The notes beneath the pieces were generated by a model that was given only the letters and a program-made list of their open reading frames with translations, ran no database searches and was not told the DNA's origin. Shown in pieces: positions 32,468-41,813 of a stretch of DNA of 64,000 bases (within the stretch, counting starts at the first letter, position 1; each line of letters starts with the position of its first letter). The DNA is taken from positions 62,001 through 126,000 of the forward strand of contig JAGHUH010000023.1 in NCBI GenBank assembly GCA_018064925.1, given 5' to 3'. The position numbers and the translations under genes were made by a program. This DNA comes from Candidatus Cacconaster stercorequi (GTDB lineage Bacteria; Bacillota; Clostridia; Oscillospirales; Oscillospiraceae).

Positions 32468-34678
32468 ATGGGGGAGCGCAGCACGGTGATGGGCACCGTA
32501 CAGAACATCGTCTTTCAAAATGAAGAAAACGGCTACACGGTGCTGTGCCTCCTGACGGAGCAGGGGGAGCTGGTCACGGTGGTGGGCTGCATCCCCTGCG
32601 CCGCACCCGGCGAGAGCATGGCGGTCACTGGCGTGTGGACGAACCACCCCAGCTATGGACAGCAGCTGACCGCCGAGTCGGTGGAGCGGCGGATGCCGGA
32701 AAGTGAGGCGGAGATCGCCGCCTACCTTGCCAGCGGCATCATCAAGGGCATCGGCCCGGCCACGGCACAGCGTCTGGTGGATCGCTACGGTACCGATACG
32801 CTGGCGGTGCTGGAGGACGAGCCGGAGCGGCTGCAGACCATCAAGGGCATTACCGCCAAGCGTGCCATGGAGATCTCCGTGGCGTTCCGTCAGTTGACGG
32901 GACTGCGCCGCGTGATGGAATTTCTGGCGCGGTACGATCTGCCGGTGACCATGGCCATGCGCCTCTACCGCGCCTATGGCGCCGACGCCCTGCCGCGGCT
33001 GAAGGACAACCCATACCTGCTGGCAGATGAGGCGTACGGCGTGGCGTTTTCCGCGTTGGATGAGATCGCCCTGAGCATGGGCTTTGAGGCAAACAGCCCC
33101 TGCCGCACCGAGGCGGCCATTCTCTATGAATTAAGTTATAATCTGGGCAACGGTCATGTGTTTTTGCCCCGGGACAAGCTGCTGGCGGCCACTGCACAGC
33201 TTATCGGCGTTCCGCAGGACGAGGTGGAGATCACGCTGGATGCGCTGCTGGAGCGCAAGGCCGTGGTGCAGGAGCATATTGCCGGCGTGGAGGGCTGCTA
33301 TCTCCGGAGAATGTACGAGGCGGAAACCTATGTATCGGCCAAGCTGCTTGCCATGCGGAAGAACCCCTTTGAAACGGCGGGGAGCGTCAGCAGGATCATT
33401 GCGGAGATCGAAAAAAAGCGGGGCATTACCTATGCGCCCCAACAGAAGCAGGCGGTGGAGATGGCAGCCCGGGAGGGCGTGCTGCTGCTGACCGGCGGCC
33501 CCGGTACCGGCAAGACCACCACCGTACAGGCCATTGTGACGCTGCTGCAGCGCATGGGCCTGGAGGTGCTGCTGCTGGCGCCTACGGGACGCGCGGCCAA
33601 GCGCATGAGTGAGCTGTGCGGGCAGGAGGCGCAGACCATCCACCGGGCATTGGGTATGAATTATAACGAACTCACCGGTGAGGTGACCTTCCGCAAGAAC
33701 GGCAAGGAGCCGCTGGAGGCGGACGCCGTGATCGTGGACGAGATGAGTATGGTGGATCTGGAGCTGATGCGCTCGCTGCTGACGGCGCTGCGTCCCGGCT
33801 GTCGGCTGGTGATGGTGGGCGATCCGGATCAGCTGCCCTCCGTGGGGGCGGGCAATGTATTTGCCGATCTGCGCCGCAGCGGTGTGGTGCCCACCGTGGC
33901 ATTGAAGGAGATCTTCCGTCAGGCACAGCAGTCCGCTATCATCCGCAATGCCTATGCGGTGAACGGTGGACAGGCACCCGATTTGGGCGGCGGACAGGAG
34001 GATTTCTTCTTTCTGTGCCGCCGGTCACCGGAGCGGCTGGTGCAGACCGTGGTGGAGCTGGTGGCACAGCGACTGCCGCAGAATATGAACATTCCCGCCG
34101 AGAGTATTCAGGTGCTGTCGGCCACCCGGAAGGGCGAGTGCGGCACGGCCAATCTGAACCGCGCCCTGCAATCGGCACTGAACCCGCCTGCCCGGGGAAA
34201 GCAGCAGAAGGTCTGGGGCGATACGGTGTTCCGGGAGGGCGACCGCGTCATGCAGACCAAAAACAATTACGATGTGATCTGGGAAAAAGACGACGGCACC
34301 GTGGGTACCGGTATCTTTAACGGCGATGTGGGTATCATACAAGAGATCGACCCAAGCGGCGAGCTGATCACCATCCGGTTTGAGGACCGGATCAGCGTGT
34401 ACACGGTGGATCTCCTCAGTCAATTGGAGCTGGCTTATGCCATTACTGTACATAAGGCGCAGGGCAGCGAATATCGCGCCGTGGTGCTGGTGTCCGCGCC
34501 GGCGGCGCCGGGATTGATGGTACGGGGCGTGCTGTATACCGCCATCACCCGTGCCAGAGAATTGCTGATCGTGGTGGGTGACGATGTGGTGCCCGGAAAA
34601 ATGGCGGCCAATGACCGGCAGCAGCGCCGATACAGCGGCCTGCGCCGCCGCTTGAAGCAGGGAGGCGAGGCGACATGA
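32468..34678 (+). CDS. recD2: RecD2-type ATP-dependent DNA helicase
   Basis: 736 residues, SF1B 5'-3' helicase. The N-terminal OB-like region found in RecD2 is followed by helix-hairpin-helix segments (IIKGIGPATAQRLVDRYG), Walker A GGPGTGKT, motif II DEMSM, and the C-terminal AITVHKAQGSEY motif. No RecBC partners are needed. AAGGGAAGAAG precedes the ATG. Overlaps comFC by 4 bases. Confidence 0.95.
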   Translation: MGERSTVMGTVQNIVFQNEENGYTVLCLLTEQGELVTVVGCIPCAAPGESMAVTGVWTNHPSYGQQLTAESVERRMPESEAEIAAYLASGIIKGIGPATAQRLVDRYGTDTLAVLEDEPERLQTIKGITAKRAMEISVAFRQLTGLRRVMEFLARYDLPVTMAMRLYRAYGADALPRLKDNPYLLADEAYGVAFSALDEIALSMGFEANSPCRTEAAILYELSYNLGNGHVFLPRDKLLAATAQLIGVPQDEVEITLDALLERKAVVQEHIAGVEGCYLRRMYEAETYVSAKLLAMRKNPFETAGSVSRIIAEIEKKRGITYAPQQKQAVEMAAREGVLLLTGGPGTGKTTTVQAIVTLLQRMGLEVLLLAPTGRAAKRMSELCGQEAQTIHRALGMNYNELTGEVTFRKNGKEPLEADAVIVDEMSMVDLELMRSLLTALRPGCRLVMVGDPDQLPSVGAGNVFADLRRSGVVPTVALKEIFRQAQQSAIIRNAYAVNGGQAPDLGGGQEDFFFLCRRSPERLVQTVVELVAQRLPQNMNIPAESIQVLSATRKGECGTANLNRALQSALNPPARGKQQKVWGDTVFREGDRVMQTKNNYDVIWEKDDGTVGTGIFNGDVGIIQEIDPSGELITIRFEDRISVYTVDLLSQLELAYAITVHKAQGSEYRAVVLVSAPAAPGLMVRGVLYTAITRARELLIVVGDDVVPGKMAANDRQQRRYSGLRRRLKQGGEAT

Positions 34679-35349
34679 GCGTAAACGACGGATTGAATAA
34701 AGTCAGCCGCGGCGTGATGGATTTCTTGTTTCCCCGAAAGTGTCCCTTCTGCGGCAAACCGGTGGGACGGGAGCTTCTGTGCGAAAAGTGCGAGGAAAAG
34801 CTGCCCTATACGCAGGACAGAGCGCTGCGCCGCGGCGCGGGCTATGGACGGTGCGCCTCGCCGCTATTCTATGAGGAAGGCGTGCGGAAGGCTGTGCTGG
34901 ATTATAAATTCCACGGCAAGCTGGGCGGCCTGAACTGCTTTGGCAGTATGCTGGCGCAGTGCGCTGCCGAGCAGTATTCCGGCGAGTTTGATGCCATCAC
35001 ATGGGTGCCGGTGAGTAAGAAGCGCCTGAAAAAGCGCGGCTTTGACCAGTCCCGTTTTCTGGCGGGCAGTGCCTGCGTGGACTGGCATGTCTCCCCGGTG
35101 GAAACGCTGAAAAAGGTGGTGGACAACCCACCGCAGTCCGGTCTGACCGATGCCGCCGCCCGCCGAGCCAATGTGCTGGGGGTCTACGAGGCGGTGAACG
35201 CGGCGGAGATCGCCGGAAAACGCTGGCTGCTGATCGACGATGTGCTGACCACCGGAGCCACACTCGCCGAATGCGTCCGGGTACTGAAGGAGGCGGGCGC
35301 GCAGGATGTGATGTGTCTGACGCTGGCCGTGGTGCGGAAAGAGGATTGA
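34675..35349 (+). CDS. comFC: ComFC-family phosphoribosyltransferase-like protein
   Basis: 224 residues. N-terminal zinc finger with Cys 23, 26, 36 and 39 (CPFC, CEKC), then a PRTase-like domain with VSKKRLKKRGFDQSR and the PRPP loop LLIDDVLTTGAT. Family members take part in natural transformation and DNA repair. Translationally coupled to recD2 (ATGA). No comFA neighbour in the window. Confidence 0.9.
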   Translation: MSVNDGLNKVSRGVMDFLFPRKCPFCGKPVGRELLCEKCEEKLPYTQDRALRRGAGYGRCASPLFYEEGVRKAVLDYKFHGKLGGLNCFGSMLAQCAAEQYSGEFDAITWVPVSKKRLKKRGFDQSRFLAGSACVDWHVSPVETLKKVVDNPPQSGLTDAAARRANVLGVYEAVNAAEIAGKRWLLIDDVLTTGATLAECVRVLKEAGAQDVMCLTLAVVRKED

Positions 35350-35398
35350 CCGAAAAGCGCCGAGAAGCATTTTTTTCACACCCACACGCTGTGTTGAT

Positions 35399-35466
35399 CG
35401 GATGCAACAGAGTTTTTGGGTTATGTAAACTCATAGTTACCGATGAGGGTGATATAACCGCATCCG
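35399..35466. other. Nested inverted repeats upstream of the mreB promoter
   Basis: Three concentric perfect pairings: CGGATGC/GCATCCG (35399-35405, 35460-35466), GGTTAT/ATAACC (35419-35424, 35454-35459), CTCAT/ATGAG (35430-35434, 35443-35447). Could be a structured RNA or a decayed coding remnant; one frame reads VLIGCNRVFGLCKLIV without a start or ribosome site. Confidence 0.4.
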
Positions 35467-35521
35467 ACGGCAGAGATTTTGTAAACATATCATGATCGTC
35501 CGGAAAAAGCGATAAATCCTC

Positions 35522-35550
35522 TTGCAAAATGAAAAAACGCCCAGTATAAT
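35522..35550 (+). promoter_or_regulatory. SigA promoter of the mreB/mbl-like gene
   Basis: TTGCAA (35522-35527), 17-base spacer, TATAAT (35545-35550). Confidence 0.75.
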
Positions 35551-35621
35551 ATACATTCAGAAAAGTTTCGGCGGTGGATGCCGCTATACCATAAGATTCA
35601 ACGAAAAATGAGGTGCTGAAT

Positions 35622-36653
35622 ATGTGTGCATTGGCAAAAGATATCGGTATTGACCTTGGTACCGCATCTGTTTTGGTTTATGTAAAGGGTAAGGGCGTTG
35701 TGCTGAACGAGCCCTCCGTGGTAGCAATTGATAAGAACACCGGCCGTCTGCTGAAGGTGGGTGCCGAGGCACAGGCCATGCTGGGTCGTACCCCCGGTAA
35801 TATCGTGGCCATCCGTCCCCTGCGCGAGGGCGTGATCTCCGATTATGATATGACCGAGCGGATGCTTAAGGAGTTTATCCACAAGGTGGCCGGCGGCTTC
35901 CAGCTGTTCAAGCCCCGTGTGATCATCTGCGTGCCCTCCGGTATTACCGAGGTGGAGGAGCGCGCCGTGGTGGATGCCGGTATTCAGGCCGGCGCACGCC
36001 GCGTTTATCTGATTGAGGAGCCTGTAGCTGCCGCCATCGGCGCCGGCATCGACATTGCCAAGCCCGATGGACATATGGTGGTGGATATCGGCGGCGGTAC
36101 CTCCGATATCGCTGTCATCTCCCTGAGCGGTGTGGTGGAGAGCTCGTCCATCAAGATCGCCGGCGACCAGTTCAACGAATCCATCGTGAAGTATATGCGC
36201 CGCAAACACAATATCCTCATCGGTGAGCGTACCGCCGAGCTGATGAAGATGGAAATCGGCTGCGTATTCCCCAAGGAAGAGGAGTCCAGCATGGAGATCA
36301 AGGGCCGCTGCCTGATGACCGGTCTGCCCAAGAGCATTTCCGTTACTTCCACCGAGATGATGGAGGCCTTTGAGGAGCCCGTGGAGCGTATTCTGGAAGC
36401 CATCCACAGCGTGCTGGAGCGTACGCCTCCCGAGCTGGTGGCCGATGTGTCCAACAACGGCATCATGATGACCGGCGGCGGCAGTCTGGTGGAGGGCTTT
36501 GATAAGCTGATCGAGGCGCGCACCGGTATTCACACTATGGTGGCAGAGAATGCCATCTCCTGCGTGGCGGAGGGTACCGGCAAGAGCCTGGACAGCGTGA
36601 ATGATATGCAGGACGGCACGGTCAATTTGAGCCGTCGCAAGCAGATGAACTGA
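35622..36653 (+). CDS. MreB/Mbl-family actin-like cell-shape protein
   Basis: 343 residues from MCALAKDIGIDLGTASV. Actin-fold motifs: phosphate 1 IGIDLGTAS, VIICVPSGITEVEERAV, EEPVAAAIGAG, phosphate 2 MVVDIGGGTSDIAV, and adenosine MMTGGGSLVEGF. Guides lateral wall synthesis. Start chosen for GAGGTG 8 bases upstream. Stand-alone with its own promoter and terminator and without mreCD, which fits Mbl rather than the mreBCD operon gene. In Bacillus, mbl sits next to spoIIID; here it does not. Confidence 0.93.
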   Translation: MCALAKDIGIDLGTASVLVYVKGKGVVLNEPSVVAIDKNTGRLLKVGAEAQAMLGRTPGNIVAIRPLREGVISDYDMTERMLKEFIHKVAGGFQLFKPRVIICVPSGITEVEERAVVDAGIQAGARRVYLIEEPVAAAIGAGIDIAKPDGHMVVDIGGGTSDIAVISLSGVVESSSIKIAGDQFNESIVKYMRRKHNILIGERTAELMKMEIGCVFPKEEESSMEIKGRCLMTGLPKSISVTSTEMMEAFEEPVERILEAIHSVLERTPPELVADVSNNGIMMTGGGSLVEGFDKLIEARTGIHTMVAENAISCVAEGTGKSLDSVNDMQDGTVNLSRRKQMN

Positions 36654-36670
36654 AAAAACACATTGGAAAA

Positions 36671-36698
36671 GAAACCGCTTTTTGGGCGGTTTCTTTTT
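36671..36698 (+). terminator. Terminator after the mreB/mbl-like gene
   Basis: GAAACCGC/GCGGTTTC stem (36671-36678, 36686-36693) followed by TTTTTT. Confidence 0.9.
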
Positions 36699-36806
36699 TG
36701 CAGCGAGATAATAATTTTTTATTACAATAAATTAAAATTTTTTGCACAAAACCAAGGTAAAATGCAACATAATCGGAGGATTGAACAATATACTATAAAA
36801 TTACGG

Positions 36807-36834
36807 TTGACTTTTTGGAAAAAAAGACTAATAT
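36807..36834 (+). promoter_or_regulatory. Promoter of the aminotransferase gene
   Basis: TTGACT (36807-36812), 16-base spacer, TAATAT (36829-36834). The AT-rich stretch 36700-36895 shows nothing else. Confidence 0.55.
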
Positions 36835-36895
36835 GATAAGAAGGAAGGAATAAGGAATTGCAAAAAACCATGAAAATAATGAGGAGGAAGTCGGA

Positions 36896-38086
36896 ATGAA
36901 GTTTTCCAAGAAGATTGAAAAGTGCGGTCTGTCCCCTATGCGCAAGTTCCACCCCTATGCAGTGGCTGCTCAGGAGCGTGGCATCAAGCTGTATCACCTG
37001 AACATCGGCCAGCCCGATATCGAGACCCCTCCCGCCTACTTTGAGGCGGCCAAAGCATTTAACCAGCCTGTTCTGGAGTATGCTCCTTCCGTGGGCGTGC
37101 CCGAGCTGATCGATGCCATCCAGAAGTACTATGACAATCTGGATATGCATTTCGAGAAGAACGAGATCTACATTACCGCCGGCGGCTCCGAGGCCCTGCT
37201 GATGGTCATGGCTGCTATCCTGGACGATGGCGACGAGATCCTGATTCCCGAGCCCTATTATCCCAACTACGATACCATGGCCAACCTGTGTGGTGCCAGC
37301 ATTCATCCCATCCCCACCACTCCCGAGGAAGGCTATCACTATGCTGATCGTGCCAAGATTGAGGCCGAGATCAATGAGCACACCCGTGCCATTATGGTCA
37401 CCAACCCCGGCAACCCCACCGGCGTTGTCCTGACTCCCGAAGAGATGCGCCTGATGGTCGACATCGCCAAGGAGCATGACCTGTTCATCATCGGTGACGA
37501 GGCCTACCGTGAGTTCGTCTATGCCGGTGAGCCCCTGCAGTCTCTGGGTCAGTTCGAGGATGCTGCCGAGAATGTTATCGTGATCGACACCGTGTCCAAG
37601 CGCTTCAGCGCCTGCGGCGCCCGTATCGGCTGCGTGATCACCCGCAACCACGAGCTGCTGGATCAGATCATGAAGTATTGCCAGTGCCGTCTGTGCGTTC
37701 CTACCATCGACCAGCTGGCTTCCGCCGCTCTGTATGATGTGGGCCCCGAGTACTTCGCCAAGGTCCGCGAGGAGTACAAGAAGCGCCGCGACACTGTTAT
37801 GGCCGGCCTGGAGAAGATCCCCGGTGTCATCTGCAAGTGCCCCAAGGGTGCTTTCTATGTCATGGCCGCTCTGCCTGTTGACGATGCTGAAAAGTTCCAG
37901 TACTGGCTGCTGGAGGAGTGGGATGACAACGGCGAGTCCGTCATGTTCGCTCCCGGCGAAGGCTTCTATGGCACTCCCGGCAGAGGCAAGAACGAAGTCC
38001 GTCTGGCTTATGTCCTGAAGCAGGCCGATCTGGAGCGTGCTATGGATCTGCTGGCCAAGGGCATCGCTGCCTACAACGCCCGCTAA
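36896..38086 (+). CDS. Class I/II PLP-dependent aminotransferase
   Basis: 396 residues, fold type I. PLP Lys235 (DTVSKRFSACGAR), NPGNPTG (170-176), D201-A-Y pair (GDEAYREF) and Arg near the C terminus (NEVRLAY). Resembles aspartate aminotransferases of the 1-beta/1-gamma type; the amino donor is undetermined. AGGAGGAAG precedes the ATG. Codon use is unusually biased for the window, with many GCT, CCT and C-ending codons, suggesting high expression. Own promoter and terminator. Confidence 0.9.
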   Translation: MKFSKKIEKCGLSPMRKFHPYAVAAQERGIKLYHLNIGQPDIETPPAYFEAAKAFNQPVLEYAPSVGVPELIDAIQKYYDNLDMHFEKNEIYITAGGSEALLMVMAAILDDGDEILIPEPYYPNYDTMANLCGASIHPIPTTPEEGYHYADRAKIEAEINEHTRAIMVTNPGNPTGVVLTPEEMRLMVDIAKEHDLFIIGDEAYREFVYAGEPLQSLGQFEDAAENVIVIDTVSKRFSACGARIGCVITRNHELLDQIMKYCQCRLCVPTIDQLASAALYDVGPEYFAKVREEYKKRRDTVMAGLEKIPGVICKCPKGAFYVMAALPVDDAEKFQYWLLEEWDDNGESVMFAPGEGFYGTPGRGKNEVRLAYVLKQADLERAMDLLAKGIAAYNAR

Positions 38087-38114
38087 TCGGCGCAATCTAT
38101 TTGTTTTATCAAAT

Positions 38115-38143
38115 AACGCTGCCTTCGGGCAGCGTTATTTTTT
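38115..38143 (+). terminator. Terminator after the aminotransferase gene
   Basis: AACGCTGCC/GGCAGCGTT stem with TTCG loop (38115-38136) followed by ATTTTTT. Confidence 0.92.
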
Positions 38144-38232
38144 GTGATGCGCCGTGTGCTGTTTTGCATCTTGCAAAATCGGTATCAAGCGGGTACACTA
38201 TGGGTAAATGCAGGAGAAGGAGATGCGCTGCC

Positions 38233-38901
38233 ATGTTTCAGGGATACACGCAGGAAACGGTGGATTTCATGTGGGGGATCCGCTTCAACAATGAGCGGGA
38301 GTGGTTTTTGCCCCGCAAGGAGATCTATCAGCAGCATCTGCTCCAGCCCACAAAGGAACTGGCGGCGCAGGTCTATGACGGCGTCCATGCGGCGGTTCCC
38401 GACGAGCCGCTGCTGGTAAAGGTATCCCGGATTTACCGCGATGCCCGCCGACTCCACGGACGGGGGCCGTATAAGGATCACCTGTGGTTTTCCATTCGCA
38501 CAGGCGATCAGGATTGGACAGGTCGTCCCACCTTTTATTTTGAGATTGCCCCGGAGTATTACAGCTACGGCATGGGCTTCTGGTGCGCCAAGGCCGCCAC
38601 GATGCAGCGGTATCGTCAGCGCATCGACCGCGATCCCCGGGAATTGACGGCGCTGGTGGAGGATTTCAACCGGCAGAATACCTTTGTGCTGGCCGGGGCG
38701 GACTATGTCCGCAGCAAGGGTGAGGTCAGCGAGCTGCTGCGTCCGTGGTACCAGAAAAAATCCATCAACCTTCACCATGAAGGCCCGCTGGACGAGCGTA
38801 TCTTTTCCCCGGAGTTGGCAGACGATGTGCTGCAGGGCTTCCTGCGTTTGATGCCGTTTTACCGCTACTTTGCGGAGATCATCGCCTCGCAGACGGAATG
38901 A
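38233..38901 (+). CDS. DUF2461-family protein
   Basis: 222 residues from MFQGYTQETVDFMWG. Shows the DUF2461 pattern: FLWGIRFNNEREWF-like N terminus, LLVKVSRIYRDARR-x-(9)-YKDHLWF, and YFEIAPEYYSYGMG-W. Function unknown in all family members. Start picked for an AGGAGAAGGAGATG stretch upstream; the longer in-frame ORF from 38101 begins inside the preceding terminator and is rejected. Monocistronic. Confidence 0.88.
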   Translation: MFQGYTQETVDFMWGIRFNNEREWFLPRKEIYQQHLLQPTKELAAQVYDGVHAAVPDEPLLVKVSRIYRDARRLHGRGPYKDHLWFSIRTGDQDWTGRPTFYFEIAPEYYSYGMGFWCAKAATMQRYRQRIDRDPRELTALVEDFNRQNTFVLAGADYVRSKGEVSELLRPWYQKKSINLHHEGPLDERIFSPELADDVLQGFLRLMPFYRYFAEIIASQTE

Positions 38902-38914
38902 GGAAATTTTTCCC

Positions 38915-38943
38915 TTGACAAATGGCATGGCATGAGATATAAA
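38915..38943 (+). promoter_or_regulatory. SigA promoter of the riboswitch/P-type ATPase transcript
   Basis: TTGACA (38915-38920), 17-base spacer, TATAAA (38938-38943). Confidence 0.82.
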
Positions 38944-38954
38944 AAGAGTACCTG

Positions 38955-39092
38955 TATTGAGGGAGTAATTCCGCACCGCGTTCCTTGCGGGGCGAAGCAT
39001 ACTCGTCAGAACGGTGCGAACGCACCCGGGATGCTTTGAAAGAATGAGACTCATACGCTGACACGATCGGTCTGCGTATGAGTCTTTTTTGC
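38955..39092 (+). promoter_or_regulatory. yybP-ykoY manganese riboswitch with terminator
   Basis: The leader carries yybP-ykoY landmarks in order: GAGGGAGTAATTCCGC, CGTCAGAACGGTGCG, and the CCCGGGATGCTTTGAAA-GAATGAGAC block. An 11-bp terminator stem (39048-39058 with 39074-39084) with TTTTTT overlaps the 3' end of the aptamer. Mn2+ binding should prevent termination and switch the exporter on. Confidence 0.85.
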
Positions 39093-39132
39093 TGCGGACA
39101 AATATGTTGTGGATAGATAAGGAGAGGATCAA

Positions 39133-41769
39133 ATGGAGAAAGTATACAGCCGCAGCGCGGAAGAAATACTGTCTGCGCTGGAAACCGGTGAATGCGGACT
39201 CACATCGGAAGAAGCGGCAAAGCGCCGGGAGAAGTACGGGCCCAATAAGCTGAAGGAGGCGCCGAAGCCTACCATTCTGCAGCGCTTCATGCAGCAGTTG
39301 AAGGATCCCATGCTGCTGATCTTGATGGCTGCTGCGGTGGTATCCGCCGTGACCAACGCCTTGGCCGGCGAGAGCATGACCGAGGTATTCATCATTGTGC
39401 TGGTGGTGCTGTTGAACGCCATTCTGGGCGTGGTGCAGGAGAGTAAGGCCGAGGCCGCCATCGAGGCGCTGCAGACCATGACCGCCGCCACCTGCAAGGT
39501 CATGCGCGACGGCCATCAGATAACACTGGAGAGCAGCGAACTGGTGCCCGGTGACATCGTCATTCTGGAGGCCGGTGATTCCGTGCCTGCCGATGGCCGC
39601 CTTTTGGAGAGTGCCTCGCTGAAGATCGAGGAAGCCGCCCTGACCGGCGAGAGCGTCCCGGTGAACAAGGCCATCGAGGTGCTTGGCATGGATGGCGCTG
39701 ATGTGGCGCTGGGCGACCGGAAAAATATGTGCTATATGGGCTCCACCGTGGTCTATGGCCGCGGACGGGCGGTGATCACCGCCACTGGTATGGATACCGA
39801 GATGGGCAAGATCGCCGGCGTACTGGCTGCTACCGTGGACGAGGAAACGCCGCTGCAGCGCCGATTGACGGAGCTGGGTAAGACATTGAGCAAGCTGGTG
39901 CTGGGCATCTGCGTGTTTATCTTCATATTCGATCTGGTGTTTGCCGGTGATTTTACGCTGGAGACCGTGCTGGAGACTTTCATGGTGGCCGTGTCGCTGG
40001 CGGTAGCCGCCATCCCGGAGGGGCTGGCCACCGTGGTGACCGTGGTGCTGAGCATCGGCGTGACGAATATGAGCCACCGCAACGCCGTCATTCGCCGCCT
40101 GACTGCCGTGGAAACGCTGGGCTGCACCCAGGTCATCTGCTCGGATAAGACCGGTACCCTGACCCAGAATAAGATGACCGTGGTGGAGCATATGGGCGAC
40201 ACCAATCTGCTGGCCACCGCCATGACGCTATGCAACGACGCCTATCTGAACGATGCGGGCGTGGCAGAGGGGGAACCCACCGAGGCGGCACTGGTGAATT
40301 TCGGCGCGGCCTGCGAGCTGCCCAAACCGCAGTTGGAGGACGATCAGCCCCGTGTGGCCGAGGCACCCTTTGACTCCGGGCGCAAGATGATGTCCACCAT
40401 TCATCAGACGAACAACGGCTTCGTGCAGTATACCAAGGGGGCACCTGACGAGGTGCTGCGCCGCTGCACAAGATATATCGAAAACGGTGAAGTGCGTTCC
40501 ATGACGGATGAAAAGCGCGAAGAAATTCTGCGCGCCAACAAAGTCATGGCCGACAAGGCGCTGCGTGTGCTGGCCGCCGCCGGACGGATTTACCATGACG
40601 AACTGCCGGAGGATGTGTCCCCTGCCTCATTGGAGCAGAAATTGTGCTTCATCGGCCTGACCGGCATGATCGACCCGGTGCGTCCCGAGGTGAAGGCTGC
40701 CATCGTGGAGTGCCGCAGTGCCGGCGTCCGTCCGGTGATGATCACCGGCGACCACAAGGACACCGCCGTGGCCATCGCAAAAGAGCTTGGCATCATCGAA
40801 AGTGCCCAGCAGGCCGTTACCGGCAGCGCACTGGATAGTCTCAGTGATGAGGAGCTGGACGCCGCCGTGGAGAATTACGGCGTGTATGCCCGCGTACAGC
40901 CGGAGCATAAGGTGCGCATTGTCAACGCATGGAAGCGCAAGGGTGCCATCACCGCCATGACCGGCGACGGTGTCAACGATGCACCCTCCATCAAATCCGC
41001 CGATATCGGCGTGGGGATGGGTATCACCGGCACCGATGTGACCAAGAATGTGGCGGACATGGTGCTCTCGGACGATAACTTTGCCACCATCGTCAGCGCC
41101 GTGGGCGAGGGACGCCGCATCTATGACAACATCCGCAAAGCCATCGGCTTCCTGCTGGCCTCCAACATGAGCGAGGTGCTGGGTGTGTTCTTTGCCACCA
41201 TTCTGGGCTTTACGCTGCTCAATCCCGTGCACCTGTTGTTTATCAACCTGATCACCGACTGCTTCCCGGCGCTGGCGCTGGGTCTGGAGAAGGAGGAGCC
41301 GGACATCATGTGCCGTCCGCCCCGGGACAGCCACGACGGCATCTTCGCCGGCGGCATGGGCGGCGATATCGCCTATCAGGGCATTCTGATCACGCTGATC
41401 ACGCTGGCCTCCTATATCATCGGCCATTGCATGGAGGTGGGCTATTTCGAGATGCCCAAGGGCATTTCCCCCGACGGCATGACCATGGCGTTTCTGACCA
41501 TGAATATGTGCGAGATCTTTCACAGCTTTAATATGCGCTCGCGGCGCAAGAGCGTGTTCACCCTGCCCAGTCAGAACAAGGTGCTGTGGGCTGCTATGCT
41601 GGGTTCTCTGGTGCTGGTGACGCTGGTGCTGGAGGTGCCTGTCATTGCCAATGCCTTTGGCTTTACCTCTGTCAGCCTGGCGGAGTATGCCATCGCGCTG
41701 GGTCTGGCCGTTCTGGTGATCCCTGTGGTGGAGATCGTCAAGTTCTTCCAGAGAAGAAGTGGGAAATAA
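39133..41769 (+). CDS. P2-type cation-transporting ATPase, likely Mn2+/Ca2+ efflux
   Basis: 878 residues. Actuator TGES (171-174), TM4 VAAIPEGLA (PEGL 295-298), phosphorylation Asp338 in DKTGTLT, TGDGVNDAPS hinge, and TM6 NLITDCFPALALG. Sequence alone says calcium-type (P2A) ATPase; the manganese riboswitch in its leader points to Mn2+ export in vivo, as for P-type ATPases controlled by the same riboswitch class elsewhere. The site AAGGAGAGG precedes the ATG. Monocistronic. Confidence 0.92.
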   Translation: MEKVYSRSAEEILSALETGECGLTSEEAAKRREKYGPNKLKEAPKPTILQRFMQQLKDPMLLILMAAAVVSAVTNALAGESMTEVFIIVLVVLLNAILGVVQESKAEAAIEALQTMTAATCKVMRDGHQITLESSELVPGDIVILEAGDSVPADGRLLESASLKIEEAALTGESVPVNKAIEVLGMDGADVALGDRKNMCYMGSTVVYGRGRAVITATGMDTEMGKIAGVLAATVDEETPLQRRLTELGKTLSKLVLGICVFIFIFDLVFAGDFTLETVLETFMVAVSLAVAAIPEGLATVVTVVLSIGVTNMSHRNAVIRRLTAVETLGCTQVICSDKTGTLTQNKMTVVEHMGDTNLLATAMTLCNDAYLNDAGVAEGEPTEAALVNFGAACELPKPQLEDDQPRVAEAPFDSGRKMMSTIHQTNNGFVQYTKGAPDEVLRRCTRYIENGEVRSMTDEKREEILRANKVMADKALRVLAAAGRIYHDELPEDVSPASLEQKLCFIGLTGMIDPVRPEVKAAIVECRSAGVRPVMITGDHKDTAVAIAKELGIIESAQQAVTGSALDSLSDEELDAAVENYGVYARVQPEHKVRIVNAWKRKGAITAMTGDGVNDAPSIKSADIGVGMGITGTDVTKNVADMVLSDDNFATIVSAVGEGRRIYDNIRKAIGFLLASNMSEVLGVFFATILGFTLLNPVHLLFINLITDCFPALALGLEKEEPDIMCRPPRDSHDGIFAGGMGGDIAYQGILITLITLASYIIGHCMEVGYFEMPKGISPDGMTMAFLTMNMCEIFHSFNMRSRRKSVFTLPSQNKVLWAAMLGSLVLVTLVLEVPVIANAFGFTSVSLAEYAIALGLAVLVIPVVEIVKFFQRRSGK

Positions 41770-41774
41770 ACAGT

Positions 41775-41810
41775 AAAAAGTGCCTCGTCCAACGGATGAG
41801 GCACTTTTTT
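41775..41810. terminator. Bidirectional terminator after the P-type ATPase
   Basis: A long stem AAAAAGTGCCTC.../...GAGGCACTTTTT (41775-41790 with 41794-41809) between converging genes. Confidence 0.88.
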
Positions 41811-41813
41811 GCG

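Noticed and set aside
35391-35495. Possible short gene reading VLIGCNRVFGLCKLIV upstream of mreB
   Set aside because: No ATG and no ribosome site; the stretch also forms nested stems, so it is treated as non-coding with a remnant as alternative.
38185-40191. 668-codon minus-strand frame across the riboswitch and P-type ATPase
   Set aside because: Runs through a promoter, riboswitch and terminator of the opposite strand; composition is that of an antisense shadow.
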